64,000 nucleotides of DNA from Marivirga harenae (lineage in GTDB: Bacteria > Bacteroidota > Bacteroidia > Cytophagales > Cyclobacteriaceae): assembly GCF_030534335.1 (NCBI RefSeq), contig NZ_CP130565.1:193501-257500 (forward strand). The letters are read 5' to 3'. The position numbers were made by a program, and so were the translations under genes. Position 1 is the first letter of the stretch. Each line of letters starts with the position of its first letter. The notes below the pieces were generated by a model that saw only the letters and a program-made list of their open reading frames with translations, searched no databases and was not told where the DNA came from. Below are positions 17,322 to 24,602 of the stretch, in pieces.

Positions 17322-17808
17322 GCAAGGCTATTGCATTTATGCAACTAGGCAAATCAAAAATACTTGTAAACCGAAATCAAAGCCGTTTTTGATAAATCAC
17401 TCTTAACATATTAAAAATTTAACTTCTCCTAATCGAGCTTCCTGCGAAACAAAACGCATTGGTAAATTTTAAACTGAACTTTTAATCTCCTCTGGAACAA
17501 GCTGTCTAACTTCTATATAATCAATTCTCAAAATATCCCTTAAAGTGGGGATAAACTCACACCCCTTACTCAGTCTCCTCCTCGGGAGAAAGATTAAGTA
17601 TAGATTTCCAGCCATTAGATGCGAGCTAGTCCAATAGCCGAAATCCATCTCAATCGGTACCATTAACTTGAACATTCTTCAATTCTAACGAATAAATGGC
17701 GTGCAAAAACAATGATGTCTGATTTAAGGTTGATTACCTGTGATTTTCTGATAACACCTTAAATTACCTAGCTTTTGCTTAGTAGCCTACAAAATAAATC
17801 GCAACAAA
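17322..17808. other. Gene-poor stretch with one doubtful small frame
   Basis: Nearly 490 bp without a convincing gene. A 68-codon frame on the minus strand (17469-17675) has plausible composition but no family that I know and no conserved neighbour, so I do not call it a gene. The tail at 17750-17808 presumably holds the promoter of the next gene. Confidence 0.4.
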
Positions 17809-18276
17809 ATGGAGCAATTAGTTAAAGACGAAAAACTTGAATTAAAATATCAACCAGGAAAAGGCGCCTGGACTTACCATATTCAAATTCCGAACACAAA
17901 ACACATAGTGGGGAAGTGGGGCTCTATGAAGGTTTCAGGGACAATTGACGACTATAAAATAGAGAGTCATAACTTAGCAAAAATAGGAGATCAGGATAAA
18001 CTCATTTCTATAAATAGCACCATTAGAAAAGCAATCAATAAAAGCGGTGGCGACACAGTAAAAGTAACCCTCTATTTACAAACTTCCAGCGAGCAAATTA
18101 CCGAAAAGGAAGTTTTAGAAACTTTCAAAGATTCAGGTGTATTGACAGCATTTAAAAAAATGCCAGAAGAAGAAAGAAATGAAATTATCGGGAAAATAAT
18201 TCCTTTGAAATCAGAAGACAAGCAAGTAAAAATGATTTTGAAATACATTGACCAACTGAGTAAAAATAATAATTAA
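17809..18276 (+). CDS. DUF1905 / YdeI-type protein
   Basis: A 155-residue soluble protein. Residues 10-100 match the DUF1905 beta-barrel pattern (GAWTYHIQIPNTKHIVGKWG, then INSTIRKAINKSGGDTVKVT). Residues 108-150 form the short helical YdeI/OmdA-like domain (LETFKDSGVLTAFKKMPEEE). Members of this group are often described as bacteriocin-protection or OmpD-associated proteins, but a biochemical activity is not established. It stands alone, convergent with the ankyrin gene. An inverted repeat ATTTGATTT/AAATCAAAT between the two (18286-18294 with 18320-18328) may help termination. Confidence 0.75.
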   Translation: MEQLVKDEKLELKYQPGKGAWTYHIQIPNTKHIVGKWGSMKVSGTIDDYKIESHNLAKIGDQDKLISINSTIRKAINKSGGDTVKVTLYLQTSSEQITEKEVLETFKDSGVLTAFKKMPEEERNEIIGKIIPLKSEDKQVKMILKYIDQLSKNNN

Positions 18277-18338
18277 GCAGACTCCATTTGATTTGCTTTA
18301 ATAGGATATTTAAGTACCTAAATCAAATTCATAATCCC

Positions 18339-19166
18339 TCATTTTACAACCTCCACCTCCTTCAAAACATCCAACCCCTCCAATAACCCGTTAATCTTCC
18401 GAACATGATTCCCTACAATCCCTTTATAAAACGCTAATTGCTTTTTATCATCAACAATATTTTCATACTGTTTTTTGAGCCTTTCTAACTCCTCAAACGC
18501 TTTTAAAACAGTAGGATCACTAGTCAAATCCTCCACATGCATTTGCCCATATTTAGAGACCAAAAATGTAGGATAAAACATATTCACAGCAAGATATTCC
18601 TTTGGCTCAGTGGTAAATAATTCATGAGCGCTTTTTGCTCCATAAGATTTTAAGATTTCAATTGCCTCCAGTAAAGATTCTTCCTTATTCTCAAAAACTT
18701 CATAGGCTGAATAATGAAGTGATTCAATATCATCTACAACAGTCTGGAAAGTGTTAGGTGTTATGGTATTAGGATTGGCACCTAATTCCAGGAATAGTTT
18801 TAACCGCTCAGGATCTTCACTTAATGCCAAGGAATACAAACTAGTAACATACTCATCATCATGAGCATTTATGTTCGCTTTAGCTTCTAAAACCAAGTAA
18901 CGTACAATATCGTGATTTAACTTGCTGTAATAACTTCCAGTTGCCTGAAATACCGTTTCCTTATTCGAATTCCGAGCATTAATATTAGCTCCTTGGGCAA
19001 TCAAAGGTTTTATCCTATCCATAAAGCCAGGCCCACTCTTTAAATTCTCATAGAGCTCATCATTCAGGGCTGAACCAAAGTCATATTGCGGTGATTTGCT
19101 TTCTTGATTTTCGAAGATGAATTGATTTAGTTTTAATACTTTATTGACTTGTACAAACTTATACAA
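18339..19166 (-). CDS. Ankyrin-repeat protein
   Basis: A 275-residue protein without signal peptide. Ankyrin-like units lie at about residues 45-150: AQGANINARNSNKETVFQA, then LEAKANINAHDDEYVTSLYS and LELGANPNTITPNTFQTV. The C-terminal 80 residues are helical and charged. Ankyrin repeats bind other proteins; the partner here is unknown. It sits between the DUF1905 gene and the restriction/RhuM remnants, in cargo that varies between strains in other elements, so an immunity or defence role is possible but unproven. Confidence 0.75.
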   Translation of the reverse strand: MYKFVQVNKVLKLNQFIFENQESKSPQYDFGSALNDELYENLKSGPGFMDRIKPLIAQGANINARNSNKETVFQATGSYYSKLNHDIVRYLVLEAKANINAHDDEYVTSLYSLALSEDPERLKLFLELGANPNTITPNTFQTVVDDIESLHYSAYEVFENKEESLLEAIEILKSYGAKSAHELFTTEPKEYLAVNMFYPTFLVSKYGQMHVEDLTSDPTVLKAFEELERLKKQYENIVDDKKQLAFYKGIVGNHVRKINGLLEGLDVLKEVEVVK

Positions 19167-19247
19167 TTATCAACACTAAGACTAAACCTAAAGGTTTAGC
19201 CTTCATATAAAATTCATATATTTGAAATCAGTAATTTCAGGATTTAG

Positions 19248-19442
19248 TCATATCAATTAATTTTAAATGCCAATATTCAATTGAATATAAAAGATGAAAT
19301 CAATGAAAGCTTCAAACTCAAAAAGCAATCCGAACACCTTTTAGAAGTAGCAAAAAAAGCAGTGGAAATGGCAATAGAACAAGATGAAAATGCTGCCTTA
19401 GCTTGGATTAACGAACAAACTAAAGACCTTGAATTAAATTAA
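19248..19442 (+). pseudogene. Tail of a type I restriction specificity subunit (hsdS fragment)
   Basis: An open stretch of 64 codons with no usable ATG near its front and a stop at 19440-19442. It encodes a typical end of HsdS proteins, with KLKKQSEHLLEVAKKAVEMA followed by an IEQDENAALAWI motif. An in-frame TAG at 19245-19247 cuts it off upstream, and no target-recognition domains precede it. HsdS chooses the DNA target of type I restriction enzymes; this piece cannot. RhuM genes are often found within type I restriction loci, so this is probably the scar of a lost hsdS-hsdM-hsdR system. Confidence 0.7.
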
Positions 19443-19444
19443 AA

Positions 19445-20482
19445 ATGAGCAACAACCTTAACCCCAACCAAAGCGAATTCCTGCTCTACGTTTCCCAGGC
19501 GGGGGAAGTAAAGGTAGATGTCCTATTACAAGATGAAACTGTTTGGCTTACCCAAAAAGGTATGCAAGAGCTTTTCGAAAAAGCCAAATCCACGATATCG
19601 GAGCATATTAGTAATGTATTTGAAGAAGGTGAACTGGATGAGAAAGTGGTTGTTCGGGATTTCCGAACTACCAGTCCGCATGGCGCTATCAAAGGGAAAA
19701 CACAAGAAAACACCGTAAGGTATTATAATTTGGATGTGATCATTTCTGTGGGTTACCGAGTGAAGTCACAGCGTGGTACACAATTCCGTATTTGGGCAAC
19801 CAAAGTTTTACGTGAATTCATTATCAAAGGCTTTGCTATGGATGACGAACGTTTAAAACAAGGTTCTGCCCAATTTGGTAAAGATTACTTCGATGAGCTG
19901 CTAGAACGAATTCGGGAGATTCGAGCAAGTGAAAGAAGATTCTACCAAAAAATCACCGATATCTATGCTCAATGTAGCATTGATTACGATCCTAAAGCAG
20001 AAATCTCGCAGACATTCTTCAAAACAGTGCAAAACAAACTCCATTGGGCTATTACGGGTCATACCGCAGCTGAAATCATTAAAGAAAGAGCGGATGCTAA
20101 AAAACCTCATATGGGTATAACCACATGGAAGAGCGCACCAAAAGGAAAAGTACTTAAAACAGATATTACAACAGCTAAAAATTACCTCAAAGAGAAAGAA
20201 CTCAAGGACCTCAACCGTATAGTCACCATGTATTTAGACTTTGCGGAGCTACAAGCTGAAAGACAAAATCCCATGAAAATGAGCGATTGGATAAGCAAAC
20301 TGGATGGCTTTTTACAATTTAATGATTACAAAGTTTTAAAGGATGCCGGTAAAATCTCAGCACAGATAGCCAAACAACTAGCAGAAAAAGAATACCAGAA
20401 ATTCAGAGTAGAACAAGATAAAAATTTCGAATCTGACTTCGATAAAGAGGTAAAACGCATCACCAAGAAACGGAATAAATAG
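19445..20482 (+). CDS. RhuM family protein
   Basis: A 345-residue protein matching the RhuM family through nearly its whole length. Hallmarks are the opening SEFLLYVSQAGEVKVDVLLQ, VWLTQKGMQELFEKAKSTIS, the YNLDVIISVGYRVKS box, and RIWATKVLREFIIKGF. The N-terminal part resembles a winged-helix DNA-binding fold. RhuM was named in Salmonella pathogenicity island 3; its activity is not established, and the genes are often found inside type I restriction loci or defence islands. It starts 2 bp after the hsdS remnant. It is full length and looks functional. Confidence 0.9.
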   Translation: MSNNLNPNQSEFLLYVSQAGEVKVDVLLQDETVWLTQKGMQELFEKAKSTISEHISNVFEEGELDEKVVVRDFRTTSPHGAIKGKTQENTVRYYNLDVIISVGYRVKSQRGTQFRIWATKVLREFIIKGFAMDDERLKQGSAQFGKDYFDELLERIREIRASERRFYQKITDIYAQCSIDYDPKAEISQTFFKTVQNKLHWAITGHTAAEIIKERADAKKPHMGITTWKSAPKGKVLKTDITTAKNYLKEKELKDLNRIVTMYLDFAELQAERQNPMKMSDWISKLDGFLQFNDYKVLKDAGKISAQIAKQLAEKEYQKFRVEQDKNFESDFDKEVKRITKKRNK

Positions 20483-20502
20483 CATGTAAAACACCTGAGG
20501 AA

Positions 20503-21426
20503 ATGCAAAATATTCGAATCAAATCATCCCTTCAAAATTTCAATAAATCAATAAAACCTGTCCTTGTCGATTTAAAGGAGTTAGACAAAAAGGAAATTAG
20601 AAGTGACCGGGGATTAAGAAATGCTATCGAGAAAAGAAATACTTTAGATGAACAATTGCAGACTATTTTTACCAAATCATTTTCTGATCCGGATAGTTGG
20701 TTATGGAATAATTATGAATCTTATGGCATTGACAAATTTATAGGGTGGCACTATATAGGCAAAGAAGATACTTTTCAAGATAAATGTAATAACATCAATA
20801 GAACCTTAAATAACAGGATAGAATTTTTAGATCAATTCTCATCGATACTTCCTCACTTAGATGTCATTCTGAAAAGAGAGCCTTTAATTGACATTGAAAA
20901 CCCTAATATTGAAGATATTCTTTATCTGATACTTTTCAAATTAAATAATCTAAAAGGAAATAATCTAAATTCTGTCCAGTGGATTTTAGCAGGAAATGGA
21001 ATTACTCTCCCTAGAGGTGATGATGAATTAAAAGAAATTATTCAAGAGCTTTTAAAGTCTTCTTTCATAACAAACGATTATAAATCATACCAAATTACCA
21101 TTAAAGGAGAATTGCAACTAGGTAGATGGCAACGATCCAGAGAAAGAAAAACAGTTAAGCAAAATAAAAATTCCATTGATGAAGTAATAAAAGAACTCAA
21201 AATACTGGGCCTTGGTCAAGAAATACTATTTAATGAATTAGAAGAACTCAATGCACTAAGTAAGACCTTAAACCAGAAAAATTGGAAGCAATTGGTGAAA
21301 GGAAAAATATTTGATCTCACCTTATCAGAAATCATCAATAAGGAAACAGCTTCTTTCATAGTTTCTAAAATCTTACCAAATGAAGATTTTAAATACTTAT
21401 TATCAAAAGGCAGTGAGAACTTATGA
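20503..21426 (+). CDS. Protein of unknown function following RhuM
   Basis: A 307-residue soluble, helix-rich protein that I do not recognise. It has no signal peptide or membrane segment. An aromatic patch near residue 65 (DPDSWLWNNYESYGIDKF) and a C-terminal half with a winged-helix look (LKSSFITNDYKSYQITIKGE, then GRWQRSRERK) are the only landmarks. It lies 20 bp after rhuM in the same direction and is probably co-transcribed with it. Given the hsdS scar and rhuM, a defence or regulatory role is a fair guess, no more. Confidence 0.65.
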   Translation: MQNIRIKSSLQNFNKSIKPVLVDLKELDKKEIRSDRGLRNAIEKRNTLDEQLQTIFTKSFSDPDSWLWNNYESYGIDKFIGWHYIGKEDTFQDKCNNINRTLNNRIEFLDQFSSILPHLDVILKREPLIDIENPNIEDILYLILFKLNNLKGNNLNSVQWILAGNGITLPRGDDELKEIIQELLKSSFITNDYKSYQITIKGELQLGRWQRSRERKTVKQNKNSIDEVIKELKILGLGQEILFNELEELNALSKTLNQKNWKQLVKGKIFDLTLSEIINKETASFIVSKILPNEDFKYLLSKGSENL

Positions 21427-21890
21427 TTTATCAAGTTCAAAGTAAAAAACAAACTGAAGGTCCCAGCTCATACCCAAAAACCCCATCGAGCGCGTTGTGA
21501 AGCAAAACGCGTTCAACCCGCCAGCTACAGCGAAACAGCCTGCTTGTGCCTAGTCATTTCACAAACCTGCAAATTCCCCAAGGTGGCAAAAAATTAAATC
21601 AAACCCACACCACCAGCTCCGTCTCCTTCCCTTTTGGGGAAGGATTAAGGATGAGGCTTTTTGAGAATGAACTAAGAATGGGGGCTACCGTCAATTTTAA
21701 ATAGTACTTTTATGCATAATGTATCACTTTTCGATACTTTTCGCATAAAATCACTAAAGCGTTCTATCATTAAATTGATGCAGAAATCAACTCAATTCCC
21801 TCCCTTGGCAAGCGTGGTGATTGTGCCCAAACTACCTTAATTCGGTCAATAATATTGAATAGCTACAATATGCCTTATATCAAAATACTG
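21427..21890. repeat. Gene-free spacer with REP-like palindrome and nested inverted repeat
   Basis: No gene is visible. At 21625-21643 the hairpin CCTTCCC/GGGAAGG, inside a CTCCTTCC...GGATTAAGGATGAGG setting, looks like one of the REP-type palindromes scattered in Bacteroidota genomes. At 21708-21750 a nested inverted repeat is present: TTTTATGC/GCATAAAA as the outer arms (21708-21715 and 21743-21750) and GTATC/GATAC as the inner arms (21721-21725 and 21733-21737). Confidence 0.5.
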
Positions 21891-21912
21891 TATTTAAGTA
21901 TTTGCTTAAATA
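21891..21912. promoter_or_regulatory. Candidate operator of the mercury operon
   Basis: A perfect 8-bp dyad, TATTTAAG (21891-21898) and CTTAAATA (21905-21912), separated by 6 bp, stands 50 bp before the ArsR-type gene. ArsR-family repressors bind such AT-rich dyads over their own promoters, so self-regulation is likely. Confidence 0.5.
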
Positions 21913-21961
21913 ATGAACTTCATTAACTTGCATGCGTTATGGAAGTACAAATAAAGTAACC

Positions 21962-22339
21962 ATGGATAAAAATCAATCATGTATAAGGGTATTGGCTGAT
22001 GAAGTACAAATTCAGCAATGCAAAGAAAATCTCGAAGAAAACAAAGAATCATTCGGTAAGCTGAGTAGCATCCTGAATTTAGCCGGTAATGAGGTCAGAC
22101 TGAAAATACTTTACCTTTTAGAACAAGAAGGCCAATTATGCCCCTGTGATCTTTCCGATATTTTGGGAATGAGTATTCCTGCAATATCTCAGCACATCCG
22201 AAAAATGAAAGACCGGAATATCATCACAGGAAAACGAAGCGGTCAAACCATTTTTTATGCAATTAATGAAGAACATTTAGAGCTTCTAAAACCCTTGTTT
22301 CAGGAAATCACAGTTGGTGACAAAAAAGAAATGATATGA
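21962..22339 (+). CDS. ArsR-family metal-responsive repressor
   Basis: A protein of 125 residues from the ATG at 21962; an upstream ATG at 21932 gives ten extra non-conserved residues. The winged helix covers about 35-105, with recognition helix ILGMSIPAISQHIRKMKDRN. Cysteines lie in the N terminus (SCIR and QQC) and in ELCPCD-type position LCPCDLSD at the start of the DNA-binding helices, a common inducer site in ArsR proteins. In Bacteroidota this type replaces MerR in mercury operons: it would release DNA on binding Hg(II). Its stop overlaps the start of the transporter by 4 bp (ATGA). Confidence 0.88.
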   Translation: MDKNQSCIRVLADEVQIQQCKENLEENKESFGKLSSILNLAGNEVRLKILYLLEQEGQLCPCDLSDILGMSIPAISQHIRKMKDRNIITGKRSGQTIFYAINEEHLELLKPLFQEITVGDKKEMI

Positions 22340-22968
22340 CTACGCAGGAAAACTCAAATATTGAATCCAATAATAACAAAAAACTTTTAGGGGCAGGATT
22401 AGTATCTGCAATTGCAGCATCAATATGCTGTATCACCCCGGTTTTAGCCCTGGTTTCAGGTGCATCTGGGATTGCTTCCACATTTTCGTGGTTAGATCCT
22501 TTGAGACCATATCTAATAGCAGTGACCATACTGGTTTTAGCTTTTGCCTGGTATCAAAAATTGAAACCCAGAACGGAAGAGGAAATAGCTTGTGCTTGTG
22601 AAGAGGACGAAAAACCCAATTTTTGGCAAAGCAAGAAGTTTCTGGGAATTGTAACGGTTTTTGCGGTGGTGATGATGGCTTTTCCTCTGTATGCTGATAT
22701 GTTTTATCCTTCACAAGATCAAAAACAGACTATTGTGGTAGAAACTGATAATCTGCAAACTACCACTTTCGAAATCAAGGGGATGACCTGTAATGGCTGT
22801 GCTTCGCATGTAGAGAATGATGTTAATAAACTAAACGGTATAGTGGAAGTAGATGCGAGTTACGAAGATGCTGATGCTATGGTAAAATATGATCAATCAA
22901 AAGTAACTAGTGAAGAAATTAAGGCAGCCATAAACGGCACAGGCTATAAAGTAATCAGTCAGAAATAA
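22336..22968 (+). CDS. merTP: Mercury transporter, MerT-MerP fusion
   Basis: A 210-residue protein. The N-terminal part is MerT-like with three membrane helices (about 18-40, 52-72, 102-122). The vicinal pair Cys31-Cys32 in the first helix (SICCITPV) and Cys86-x-Cys88 in the cytoplasmic loop are the classical Hg(II) hand-over residues. Residues 142-210 are a periplasm-facing HMA domain like MerP with GMTCNGCASHV (Cys152, Cys155). The fused form takes up Hg(II) and passes it to the cytoplasmic reductase. It is coupled to the regulator upstream, and the reductase gene starts 2 bp downstream. Confidence 0.9.
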   Translation: MTTQENSNIESNNNKKLLGAGLVSAIAASICCITPVLALVSGASGIASTFSWLDPLRPYLIAVTILVLAFAWYQKLKPRTEEEIACACEEDEKPNFWQSKKFLGIVTVFAVVMMAFPLYADMFYPSQDQKQTIVVETDNLQTTTFEIKGMTCNGCASHVENDVNKLNGIVEVDASYEDADAMVKYDQSKVTSEEIKAAINGTGYKVISQK

Positions 22969-22970
22969 TT

Positions 22971-24317
22971 ATGAAGAAATACGATTTATTTGTAATTGGC
23001 TCTGGCATGGCAGGGATGAATATCGCCAATCGCTGTGCCTCTAAAGGATTGAAAGTAGGCATAACGGATGAATTACCTTATGGTGGTACTTGCGCTTTGC
23101 GCGGTTGCGATCCGAAGAAAATTATGCTGGCAGCTACGGAATTAAGGCATTTCGCAACCAATTTGGAGGATAGAAACATCTCTGATATTCCGGAAATTTC
23201 ATGGAAAGCTGCCATGAAAAGCAAACAGGAATTTGTGGAAATTATGCCTGCAAAATTAGAAAAAGGCTATGAGAAAAATGGGGTGGAGACCTTTCATTCT
23301 TCTGCCCGCTTCATAAAGGAAAATCAACTGAAGGTAGGAGATGAGATTATAGAAGCAGCTAAGATTGTGATTGCCACTGGAGCGAAAGCCCGTCATCTTG
23401 ATTTTCCCGGTGGAGACTTAACACTCACAAGTACCGACTTTTTAAACTTCGAAAACCTTCCTAAATCTCTCATATTTATAGGTGGTGGCTATATAGCTTT
23501 TGAATTTGCCCACATGGCTGCTCGCTATGGCAGTAAAGTGACTATTATTCACCGGGGAGAGAGACCTCTAGAGAATTTTGATCCTTTTATTGTGGAACAA
23601 ATCACTAAAGCCACGGAAGAATTAGATATAGAGTTAATACTTAACACAGATGTCAGCAAAATCGAAAAATCGGAAGCTGGATATAAAGTCACTGCAAACC
23701 CTGATGGTAATGAAAAGAACTGGGAAGCTGAAGTGGTAATTAATTCAGCAGGAAGGCTGCCTGCTATTTTTGACCTTGATTTAGATAAAGGCAATGTGAA
23801 GTTCACTCAAAAAGGAATAGTCGCAAACGAATATCTGCAAAGTACATCAAACCCAAATGTATATGTTGCCGGAGATGCAGCTGCTACTGATGGCAAGCCT
23901 CTTACTCCTGTGGCCGTGATGGAAGGTCATATTGTAGCATCCAACATTCTAAAAGAAAATAGCAAAAAGCCTGATTACAGTGCTATACCAACTGTGGTCT
24001 TTACCTCACCAGCAATGGCATCAGTAGGACTATCTGAAGAGCAGGCCAACCAAATGGGATTGGATTTCATTGTTAAAAAAAATAGTATTCCTAATTGGTT
24101 TACAGCCAAAAGGCTCAATGAAAAGACCTATGCTTTTAAAACGCTCATCGAAAAAGATAGTGGTAAAATTTTGGGAGCACACCTTACAGGACCCCATGCA
24201 GAAGAAGTTATTAATCTTTTTGCCATGGCAATTAAAGGAGGCCTGACTTCAAAAGACATAAAAACCATGATCCTTACCTATCCCTCAGCAAGTTCGGATA
24301 TAGTGTACATGGTTTAA
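22971..24317 (+). CDS. FAD/NAD(P) disulfide oxidoreductase of the mercury operon (MerA-like)
   Basis: A 448-residue flavoprotein of the dihydrolipoamide dehydrogenase/mercuric reductase group. It has the FAD motif GSGMAG at residues 10-15, the redox disulfide Cys41/Cys46 in GGTCALRGCDPKK, an NAD(P)-binding GGGYIAFEFA motif, the second FAD motif YVAGDAA, and the dimerisation domain at about 340-448. Canonical MerA has a C-terminal vicinal Cys pair that receives Hg(II), and often an N-terminal HMA domain. Both are missing here; the end reads SSDIVYMV. It is therefore MerA-like by context and motif, but the mercuric reductase activity is uncertain. Confidence 0.85.
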   Translation: MKKYDLFVIGSGMAGMNIANRCASKGLKVGITDELPYGGTCALRGCDPKKIMLAATELRHFATNLEDRNISDIPEISWKAAMKSKQEFVEIMPAKLEKGYEKNGVETFHSSARFIKENQLKVGDEIIEAAKIVIATGAKARHLDFPGGDLTLTSTDFLNFENLPKSLIFIGGGYIAFEFAHMAARYGSKVTIIHRGERPLENFDPFIVEQITKATEELDIELILNTDVSKIEKSEAGYKVTANPDGNEKNWEAEVVINSAGRLPAIFDLDLDKGNVKFTQKGIVANEYLQSTSNPNVYVAGDAAATDGKPLTPVAVMEGHIVASNILKENSKKPDYSAIPTVVFTSPAMASVGLSEEQANQMGLDFIVKKNSIPNWFTAKRLNEKTYAFKTLIEKDSGKILGAHLTGPHAEEVINLFAMAIKGGLTSKDIKTMILTYPSASSDIVYMV

Positions 24318-24345
24318 TTTTTAAAATCATAAAAATAGAACTCAA

Positions 24346-24552
24346 ATGGAAGTAGTATTAGAATCAACGATAAAATGCCCCAACTGTGGGCATGAAAAAA
24401 CAGAAGAAATGCCAACAGATGCTTGTCAATTCTTCTATGAGTGTGAAAATTGTAACACAGTTTTAAAACCACAAACTGGTGATTGCTGTGTCTATTGTAG
24501 TTACGGAACAGTAGCATGTCCACCGATCCAACAAAACAAAAGCTGCTGTTAA
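24346..24552 (+). CDS. GDCCVxC-domain cysteine-rich protein
   Basis: A 68-residue protein with nine or more cysteines: Cys11-x-x-Cys14, Cys27, Cys33-x-x-Cys36, the signature GDCCVYC at 45-51, and Cys58, and a C-terminal Cys-Cys. The GDCCVxC family is known from mercury-resistance clusters. The cysteine layout implies metal binding, perhaps hand-over of Hg(II) to the reductase, which lacks its own C-terminal pair. It is the last gene of the operon and is followed by a strong terminator. Confidence 0.88.
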   Translation: MEVVLESTIKCPNCGHEKTEEMPTDACQFFYECENCNTVLKPQTGDCCVYCSYGTVACPPIQQNKSCC

Positions 24553-24563
24553 AAAAGCTCCAA

Positions 24564-24602
24564 AAAACGAACGCATCAATAAACATAATACGTTCGTTTT
24601 TC
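24564..24602 (+). terminator. Terminator of the mercury operon
   Basis: AAAACGAACG (24564-24573) pairs perfectly with CGTTCGTTTT (24591-24600), loop 17 nt, ending in a T run. It lies just after the GDCCVxC gene. Confidence 0.75.

Noticed and set aside
17469-17675. Minus-strand frame of 68 codons
   Set aside because: Plausible composition, but no family, no good start context and no conserved neighbour; kept only as a note.
24346-24552. Possible selenoprotein reading of the GDCCVxC gene
   Set aside because: The key positions are ordinary cysteine codons and no in-frame TGA is inside the gene.
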